From Eretmocerus hayati (taxonomy: Eukaryota > Arthropoda > Insecta > Hymenoptera > Aphelinidae), in assembly GCA_029851415.1 (NCBI GenBank), contig CM056743.1, positions 65,502,186 through 65,566,185 of the forward strand: 64,000 nt of DNA, in the 5' to 3' direction. How positions within the stretch are numbered: position 1 is the first letter of the stretch; each line of letters starts with the position of its first letter. Shown one piece after another: positions 56,958 to 64,000 of this stretch. Made by a program: the position numbers and the translations under genes. A model generated the notes under the pieces. That model did no database searches. It saw only the letters and a program-made list of their open reading frames with translations, and was not told the origin of the DNA.

Positions 56958-58066
56958 AAAGTGGAATATAAGGAAAAATCTGATGACAGGACATCCCTAT
57001 TGGATGTTCCACCGGCAGACCATGAGCGCTTTCATTTTGCCCAACCGGTGAACCGGATGAGCATGAATCCAGCGCCCGTATGCCCTGGGGGCTAAAACCT
57101 TCTGCTCTCAGCCCTACAGTGTTGGCAAGCCATCACTGCAGAACTGGGGGCAGCTAACCACTATCTAACCAACCCACCCCGGAACCGCGTTAGCATTACT
57201 TCAGGGTGGGAGGCGTATCGCGCTCAGGATCGAGCGACTCTCTTTTCTCACGACTCGCAGGTGTTGTTGCTCTTTCTTCGATCTTTTTCTACTCTTTTTT
57301 CTTCGATCTTCTCTCTTCTTCCTTCTCTCTTCTGTCTTCTTTCTTCTTTCTTCCCTCTTCAGTTCATCATATTCCTCCTGAAATAATTTGGACCTCTTCT
57401 ATTTGAATCGGCAGACTCACTGTGATTCGCCTGCCCCGAGGCGCCTCACTTCCCTTTCTTTCTCCTCTTTACGGGTCATCACCAGCTTGATATATCCGGT
57501 GACTCTATCCCATGTCTCCTGGTTGCGGAGCAAGTACGGGACGAGGTTCTCAGGTGTTAGTTGAGCACCCAGCCATTCATCCAACTCGGCGTGCTCGGAC
57601 AGGGCTTGTTTAGCGTCATCCCAGTCGTCCCCGCATGACTGGCATGCTGGGGTCGTCCTCTTTTTGAACATGGTTAGATGAGACCGAAGCAACCATGATC
57701 GCTCAGTGCCTGAGTCGTCTAGTAGTCCATCTCTCCGTGGGTGCGTTCCGCCCACTTGGCTACGTCACGGATCAGCCGGTGCGTCCATCTGCCATTTGCA
57801 AATGGCGAATCCCACTCAGTTTGCCACTGCTCAAGAGTGGTTTCCTTCTCGTTGTCGCGGATGATCTCCTCCATTGTCGGAGTCAGCACTCGTTTAGCTC
57901 CGATCACTTTCTGGCGGTCCCAGATCCTCACTCGCTCCGCGACGAGGAAGTGGATGGGCGGAGTACTCGCCAATACGTAAGTCGCATCTCCTGACACGGT
58001 GCGGTAGGCACGGATACTCCTCAGGGCCACTCTCCGGTGGACAGGCCCCATTGTCTTCTCGATGAT

Positions 58067-58070
<4 letters not shown>
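56958..58070 (-). mobile_element. R1-clade LINE fragment with a different 3' UTR
   Basis: Minus-strand copy with B-family coding sequence. The last 230 or so bp of its 3' UTR (56958-57180) are unlike B, B' and the 51848 copy; similarity starts at CCGGAACCGCGT near 57180. Truncated at 58070 against CT. Suggests a subfamily with a swapped 3' end. Confidence 0.82.
57417..58070 (-). pseudogene. R1-like ORF2 C-terminal fragment, frameshifted
   Basis: The upstream part (58070 to about 57719) reads IIEKTMGPVHRRVALRSIRA to GEMDY and stops; the downstream part (57755-57417) continues in another frame through CQSCGDDWDDAKQALS to the end. A stretch around the final Cys of the zinc finger is deleted (SEHAELDE in place of the longer B' sequence). 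Not functional. Confidence 0.85.
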
Positions 58071-58112
<42 letters not shown>

Positions 58113-58123
58113 CCTCTCTCTCT
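58071..58123. repeat. (CT)n with interruptions
   Basis: A CT tract with GT and CC interruptions separating the R1-like fragment from element G. Confidence 0.85.
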
Positions 58124-59757
58124 GTCGCTCTGTAAGTAGACGCACCTATTCTTGTTTGCTCTGCATTTGCCTCGCTTCATACTTACTCCTGCGCATTCCT
58201 CTGCTCTGAGATGCATTTTTGCAGTCAAATCGGCATTCCATTGGCTCATCCATCTAACGGGCATCGTCATCCGGCTCGTTTTCTGAGTCAGGAACCCGAT
58301 TTTGTCTGCATGACATTTTGAGGTTATCCGACTCGTGGTCTGAGAGCAGGCATCGACGAAGCAGATCATCGATATATGACATCCGTCAATCAGCTCCGCT
58401 ACTGTGACTATGACCCAACGACGTATACCTGTGCCATCGCCGGAGTGTACTATAGTGTTGATTGTGAGAAAGTGTATTCGGCAGTTATTGACAGTTCGAC
58501 AGTGTATACAAAAGTACATATACAGCAGACCCCCAAGCATTGCGTCTCTGTGGCATTCTTACGCTCTGTATATGTATATTACACGCGTCTTATTCTTCTG
58601 CATATTAGCCATACGTTCAGCCATGTCTCATTTACCGACTGGGTGGGAAAATTTTCCTACTGCTCAACAACTCTCAGTTCTGTTCACCACGAATCAGTCA
58701 AATTATTCAAAGACGAATCAGAGCTTTTCTGACCTTAACGACAAAGTCGATACTTTTCTTACTTTGCTAAAGCAACAATCTGAACGCATAAGTTCACTTG
58801 GAACCGAAAATTTGGAACTTCGTAAAGAAGTAGACCAACTCAAACATTTGCACGTAGATTCATCATCATGTTCGGAACTTAAAACTTACTGGAATACCAC
58901 GCAATGAGACTGTTCCGTTGGATCAGATCTCGAAGACCATTCTGAAGGTCCTGAATGTTGAATCTCTGTCAGGTGATTTACTTGACATTCGAAAAATCAA
59001 AATCAAAAGTGCAAATTCTCAAATTGATCCGTCACCGTCAAACGCAATCACGCACTCCGAGGATACCTATTCCTTTTTTATGAAGTTCAAATCTAGGTGC
59101 ATTCGTGATCATGTATTGAAAGTCAAGCGCGTTTTTGGAGATCTGACGTTCAATGTTTTGAAACCTGACAGTCGCAGTAAGTCTAGAATATGCATGCATG
59201 AGATGCTACCTGAATTTACTCATGGTCTTCATTTGAAAGCCAGAGAACGTGCTAAACTCAATCAGTTCAAGTACATTTGGACTCGAGAAGGAACACTGTA
59301 TGCTCGAAGAGACGATGGGTCTGAACGTATTCCAATTATCACAGAGCGCGATCTCGATAAAATTTTATGAATATTTATGTAAACTCGTCATTCCACGTAT
59401 GATACTTTGACCTACAACACGATTTGCACCTGATTGCTAATCAGTTATTTCCATGAAATTCTGCGATTATTTTGAGTGCTTTGTTTTGAAATACATATTT
59501 GCTTGGATTGCTTCCTATGATACTTAATGCTTCGATATGTTCTATTCTGTATTGTTTGTTTTATTGGAAATTGCAATGTTTTTCCTGATACAAATCGATT
59601 TCGTAGCGTGATACAACTTATTTTGTTTAATTTTGTTCATTTATTAACGCACTGGGTATTCTATTATTATTATTCTTATATGTATAATACTGTACTTCTT
59701 CTTTCCTTACGGTCTACCAAGACCTAGGCATAAATGAATCCGTTATCAATCAATCAA

Positions 59758-59758
<1 letters not shown>
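58124..59758 (+). mobile_element. Element G: CR1-like element carrying ORF1 only
   Basis: Bounded by CT on both sides. It has a 5' end similar to A and D (CGCTCTGTAAGTAGAC), a 5' UTR of about 500 bp, a frameshifted ORF1 and then only about 390 bp before the end. The terminal hairpin GGTCT (loop ACCA) AGACC near 59710 and an (ATCA)n tail follow. No endonuclease or reverse transcriptase is present, so this is an internally deleted or ORF1-only derivative. Confidence 0.72.
58622..59370 (+). pseudogene. Element G ORF1: FP-like domain protein, one frameshift
   Basis: Starts MSHLPTGWENFPTAQQLSVL at 58622, with a heptad-like coiled coil (DKVDTFLTLLKQQSERISSL onward), then GIPRNETVPL and the C-terminal FP-like domain (RICMHEMLPEFTHGLHLKAR, YIWTREGTLYARRDDG) to TGA at 59368-59370. 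A single-base shift in the AAAA run at 58881-58884 breaks the frame and gives a premature stop at 58905-58907. There is no N-terminal PHD finger, unlike A and D, so it belongs to another family. Confidence 0.78.

Positions 59759-59805
<47 letters not shown>
59759..59805. repeat. (CT)n between G and H
   Basis: CT tract of about 46 bp between the (ATCA)n tail of G and the truncated start of H. Confidence 0.93.
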
Positions 59806-59806
<1 letters not shown>

Positions 59807-60411
59807 CGAAGGACCTGTCCTGGAACGCTCACGTGGCCAGCATTTGCTCTAAAGTTCATGACGTCCTGCATAAATTGCGTTACCGTGGACACTTTTTGTC
59901 CACTGATATAAAGAAAATGCTCGTCAATGCACTGATAATGCCTCATTTTGATTATGCTTGCTTGGTCTATTACGATTTATCAGGGTACTTAGAAACGGAA
60001 TTGCAGCGACTCCTAGACACGTGCGTTCGATTTATTTTCCACCTTCGCCGTGATGCCGAGCTTAGACCATACTATGAACGCCTACATTGGATGCCACTAG
60101 CACGTAGACGGGATTATTTCTTAAGTGTACAAACGTATAAGATTTCCACCACTATTACCCCAGAATACTTGCACGGTCTCTTCAAGTCTTTAGATGAAGA
60201 AGTGAGACGATCACAACGAGTTGAGTCTTTGAGAATGCACGTACCCGTAACGCGCACTACTGCTTATGGAAAGTCATTTTCAGTGCAAGCAATGCAGATA
60301 AGGAAATCTGTCCCAGTTAGAATCCGTTTGTTAACTCCCGTCGAAGTATTCAAAGTAGCGATCAGTGCATTCTTTCACGAGAAGGAAGATCATGAGTATG
60401 TCATGCGTTAG
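59806..60411 (+). pseudogene. Element H ORF2 C-terminal fragment
   Basis: About 200 codons, from AKDLSWNAHVASICSKVHDV through LIMPHFDYACLVYYDLSG and CVRFIFHLRRDAELRPYYER to the stop near 60411. It corresponds to the region after the reverse transcriptase palm in CR1-like elements but is only distantly similar to D. Catalytic motifs are lost through 5' truncation; the remaining frame is open. Confidence 0.82.
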
Positions 60412-60609
60412 TTCAGTTGTATGTGTGCCTCATTAGAATAATTGTTATGCTGAGTGAATAGTTGAATATTTAATTTAAGTATCATTGCTTGTATATATTT
60501 TTGTAACCTTAAGTTCCCTTTAAGTATGCTCTTATTTGTATTCTAAGTGTATCGATAATGCTCACCTTTTGCCATACGGTCCTCGTGACCATGGCATAAT
60601 AAACTTATT

Positions 60610-60652
<43 letters not shown>
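59806..60652 (+). mobile_element. Element H: 5'-truncated CR1-like LINE of another family
   Basis: Contains only the ORF2 C-terminus and the 3' UTR. The terminal hairpin is GCCAT, AC bulge, GGTC, loop CTCGT, GACC, ATGGC (about 60570-60594), then CATAATAAA and a long (ATCA)n tail of about 45 bp, then CT. The 3' end resembles that of G. Confidence 0.85.
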
Positions 60653-60653
<1 letters not shown>

Positions 60654-60678
60654 TCTCTCTCTCTCTCTCTCTCTCTCT
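60653..60678. repeat. (CT)n between H and I
   Basis: CT tract of about 26 bp following the ATCA tail of H. Confidence 0.93.
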
Positions 60679-60714
60679 GCAGAACTGGGGGCCTGCAGAG
60701 ACCCTGCCTGACAT

Positions 60715-63393
60715 CATTACTGACTTTCAAAACAGACTCCTGCCCACTTTCGGCAGGCACTCGGTCATTGACGTCACCATCAACGTCTTTACTCCCACTC
60801 CGCCAAAAAATTCCTTCACCTACAGGGATTCTCGTAACATCACTCCGGAGATATTGAATGACCGATCGCTTCGCTGTGACTGGACCGCTCTTGAAAATGC
60901 CGAAACCAGTTTGGAAGATACAATTCACTGCTTAAATAAAAATTTACAGACCGTTATAGATGAATTAGCACCTGAAAAAACCATTAATCCGCGTAAAAAT
61001 GACGCTCCTTGGATTGGTCCTGAGCTGAGGGCACTCATGAATAAGCGAGATGCGACGCGCAGGCGCTGGGAACGGACTCAACTTAAGGTAGTATTAGCGG
61101 TACTCGAATTGACGCTCAGAAAATCACGAAAGTCGGCACAGTTGTATATTAGGGTCTCAAAGTGCTTCAGTTGAAATTTCAGAAGCCTTCAGAGTGGGGG
61201 AAAAAAGTTATGAGCGTTTTTGTAAAAGCCGTTTAACACGGCGTCTTATGGAAAATCACCAATAGAGTGATACCTGACGCATAGATTTCCATGGCAGTGA
61301 ATACACAGATGTAAGAATGCACAAAAAACACTCAGGAGCGATCAGATTGACGATTCAGAGCCTACAAAAAAAGATGTGAGCCCAAGTGTCACTCATTTCT
61401 GCGGTTTCGGGGTTAGGTCGTCGTCTGCTGCGTGCACTCACTATACCTATATCGCGGGCGAAAGGGAGTCAAGCGCGAGTATGTTCTGCACTTGACACAT
61501 CCAGTACCGCTAATACTACCTTAACCAGCGCAAGTGTCCTGAGCTTCAAAATGAATACTTTCGGCTCAGCGAAGAGGTCGACTTGCGCATCGAAAAAGAG
61601 CATAACTCCTTCATTCAAACCCATCTGCCAGATGCTCTTGATCAGAAGAAGAACATTTGGAAGGAGATGCGCAATCTCGGCCTCTTGCCTAAGAGCAAAG
61701 AGGAGGAACTTCATGGCTTCACACCGGATGAGTTGAACGAAACGTTTCGCCCCACGAAAATATTAATGAAGCAATGGACGATATTGACTCGGCACCGGAG
61801 GAGGGGTTTAAATTTAAGCCCACAAATCTTAATGATGTAGTCCTTGCTATCAAACATTTCTCCTCACAGGCCCGTGGAGCGGATGGGATACCCCAAAGCG
61901 TGATAGCGAAAGCTCTTCCGGCTATTGGTGATCTTATTGTACATATTTTCAACTCCTCTTTCGCCCATGACATTTTTCCTGAGGCTTGGAAGCAAGCGCA
62001 GCTGATCGCACTAAAGAAGACTGCTGCTCCATCAACGGTCTCGGACTTCCGTCCTATAGCGTTGCTGTGCTTCCTTTCCAAGGTTCTGGGAAAAATCGCA
62101 CATGACCAAATCACGGAGTATTCCAAAATTGAGGAGATACTTGATCGCTTCCAGACTGGTTTTAGGCAACACCACAGCACCCAGACAGCTTTGTTAAAAT
62201 TGACCGATGATATCAGAGTAGGTATAGACAGGAAGAAGATCACTCTGCTCCTACTATTCGATTTTAGTAAGGCTTTTGACACAATCTCACCATCAAAGCT
62301 GTTGAGGAAGCTACGACATCTTGGCTTCTCAAGATCGGCGCTCCTGTGGATAAAATCATATTCACAGGGTCGCACCCAACAAATCACTTGTAAAGTAGGC
62401 AAATCTGATTGGCTCGAAACCAATCTGGGTGTTCCACAGGGGTCCGTCCTTGGGCCTCTCCTCTTCAGCTTGTATGTGTATGGCTTGCTAGACGGAAAGT
62501 CGGTATATCATCTATTCTATGCGGATGATCTCCAAATTCATCTCCAAATCGAGAAAAATAAGATCAGGGAAGGTATTGCTCGGCTGGGCGAAATAGGGCG
62601 ACTAGTTGCCGAGTGGGCCAGAAGTTCCGGCCTGTGTCTCAACGCTGGCAAGACCAAGGCAATCTACTTCAGTTCGGAGAGAAATATCAAAGATCTGAAG
62701 AGAATGGACTTGCCAGGGGTTGAGATACAGGAGGGAAAGTTCATCCCGTTCAGTGATACGGTCGTGAGTCTTGGTGTTACATTTGACAGTGAATTGACGT
62801 GGAAACCGCACATTGACCAAGTAACTAAGAAAGTCAACAGAGACCCATACGGTCTGCGGTTTTTTTGGGCATGTATCACCAGACCTCTCCGAATTCGCCT
62901 AGTCGAGTCATTGGTTCAACCGCACCTAGATTATTGCACGGTCGTGTACCTCGACGCCACGGGCGAACAGCGGCAACGATTACAGAGACTAAGCAATTCA
63001 TGTATGAGATATATTTTTGATCTTAGGAAAGACGAGCACATCACCCCGTTTAGGGAGCGCTTGGGTTGGTTACGTACTGATTCGCGGAGAATCTACTTCG
63101 CAGCTCTCTTGATGCATAAGATCATGCACTTAGGAGAACCTGGCTACCTAGCTGCGATGTTCACCAGGTACCAATCCGAACGCCCTGCACGGGGAGATCT
63201 AGAAGAGCGGGTACTCAAAGTTCCCAACATGAGACTTGAATATGGAAGAAGATCTTTCCAGGTCCAATGTGCTCATTTGTGGAACTTTCTCCCTCCGGGC
63301 TTTCGGCAAATTCCAAAAATTTCTTTTTTCAAAGACGCTCTAAAAGAATTTCTCTTGTCGCTACCCTCCCAGAGGATTGATGTGGGCCAGTGA
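60715..63393 (+). pseudogene. Element I ORF2 fragment, interrupted and frameshifted
   Basis: Begins in the endonuclease (DFQNRLLPTFGRHSVIDVTI), is split by the MITE after ATRRRWERTQLK, resumes with KCPELQNEYFRLSEEVDL-type sequence, then loses about 20 bp near 61738 relative to D, which shifts the frame. From 61774 it is open again through DFSKAFDTI, GVPQGSVLGPLLF and YADD to the stop at 63391-63393. The MITE plus its duplicated TTAA adds 438 bp, a multiple of three, but it introduces stops. Inactive. Confidence 0.87.
61087..61520. mobile_element. 434-bp MITE with TTAA target duplication
   Basis: Perfect 18-bp terminal inverted repeats, GGTAGTATTAGCGGTACT at 61087-61104 and its complement at 61503-61520. 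Direct TTAA flanks are at 61083-61086 and 61521-61524. The host sequence on both sides rejoins in the D-family ORF2. TTAA duplication is typical of piggyBac-type elements, although the termini do not show the usual CCC start. No coding capacity. Confidence 0.9.
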
Positions 63394-63756
63394 CAGTACT
63401 TGAATCTTTGATAGGCTTGGGCTCTTTTCAATTAGTCTTTTTATAGTTTTAGTCGAGTTATGCGTGGCTTCCCTGTCACATCATTCTTAAATCTGTGATA
63501 GTTTCCGGGCCCATGTCTTTTTATATGCACTGATGTACCTTGATTAATTTCCTAATTTATTTTACTCGTGTGCATCTCTCGATGCTTTTTAATGACTAGT
63601 CACTTCCTGTGATAAATGAAATTTTCCTTGACCAAAATGACGAATTATATAATATTTATATGTTGATTATGACCGTTATATATATTTCATGTATATGTAT
63701 TTTTACTTTTGCCTCCGGGCGAATAAAGGGAATCAATCAATCAATCAATCAATCAA

Positions 63757-63765
63757 TCTCTCTCT
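63757..63765. repeat. short (CT)n between I and J
   Basis: TCTCTCTCT follows the ATCA tail of I and precedes the truncated start of J. Confidence 0.8.
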
Positions 63766-64000
63766 GAGTAACAACCAGAGTACTCTGCGGGATAGTAACA
63801 TCACTGACGGAATCAAATCTCCCATTTCTGAGCTTTCACATCAATCCTCTGGGTCAACTTCCCAAGTCCGAACGGATTCGTCTAACCAAGTGCATGCTGG
63901 ACGACAGAGCGACGAATTCAGGGGTGATGGTCTTGAGTGCAGCCAATTAATTATCACCGGTGCTTTGAAAAAAGACTCTACTGCCTCGGAGGAAGAGGTA
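63766..64000 (+). mobile_element. Element J: 5'-truncated D-family LINE, continues past the window
   Basis: Aligns to D ORF1 from about 25725 to 25952: the linker after the coiled coil, then LECSQLIITGALKKDS. It starts directly at CT and remains open to the window edge, so the rest of ORF1 and ORF2 probably follow outside. Confidence 0.87.

Larger units (their letters stand above)
60679..63757 (+). mobile_element. Element I: 5'-truncated D-family LINE carrying a MITE
   Basis: D-family homology starts near 60715 in the endonuclease domain. The first 35 or so bases after CT (GCAGAACTGGGGGC...) are not D-like. A 434-bp TIR element interrupts it at 61087-61520. The 3' UTR has the conserved block (from about 63593), hairpin TTTGCC (63708-63713), loop TCCG, GGCGAA (63718-63723) and an ATCA tail. 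Confidence 0.88.

Overview
The window is arthropod, most likely insect, nuclear DNA. It is AT-rich, has intron-like splice signals and no operons, and is built mainly from transposable elements. The clade evidence is two groups of non-LTR retrotransposons (LINEs): R1-clade elements (three CCHC knuckles in ORF1, CX2CX8HX4C at the end of ORF2), which are typical of arthropods, and CR1-like elements whose ORF1 starts with a PHD-type zinc finger and ends with a baculovirus-FP-like domain. No intact host gene, rRNA, tRNA or CRISPR array was recognised.

Layout. 1-1647: unassigned. 1648-16826: LINE cluster 1, four elements separated only by (CT)n: A (CR1-like, +, apparently full length), B (R1-like, -, truncated in ORF1), B' (R1-like, -, both ORFs intact), C (CR1-like, +, 3' stub). 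16827-24469: mostly unassigned, with a TIR element (20185-20997) and a CR1-like 3' stub (K). 24470-29870: element D, a CR1-like LINE with both ORFs open. 29871-51736: LINE-poor region with several terminal-inverted-repeat elements (31257-32335, 44976-45156, 46895-48133), a 2.26-kb foldback-like element (36848-39108), a decayed BEL/Pao integrase, a broken THAP-domain gene, an exon resembling a P-element-type transposase C-terminus, and a 350-bp tandem duplication. 51737-64000: LINE cluster 2, in order R1-like fragment, E, F, R1-like fragment, G (ORF1 only), H, I (carrying a TTAA-flanked MITE) and J (runs off the window).

The main observation is that nearly all LINE boundaries lie in (CT)n/(GA)n microsatellites. 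Every CR1-like copy reads along the CT strand and every R1-like copy along the GA strand. The CR1-like elements end in a small hairpin, an AATAAA-like motif and an (ATCA)n or (ATCT)n tail that runs into CT; the R1-like elements end in poly(A) that runs into GA. This suggests that two LINE lineages share one microsatellite target with opposite polarity. A second observation is that in both full-length CR1-like elements ORF2 follows ORF1 in the same frame after a single TGA, with no ATG before or within the start of the endonuclease domain, which points to stop-codon readthrough. The R1-like elements instead overlap ORF1 and ORF2 by 8 nt at an ATG-stop.
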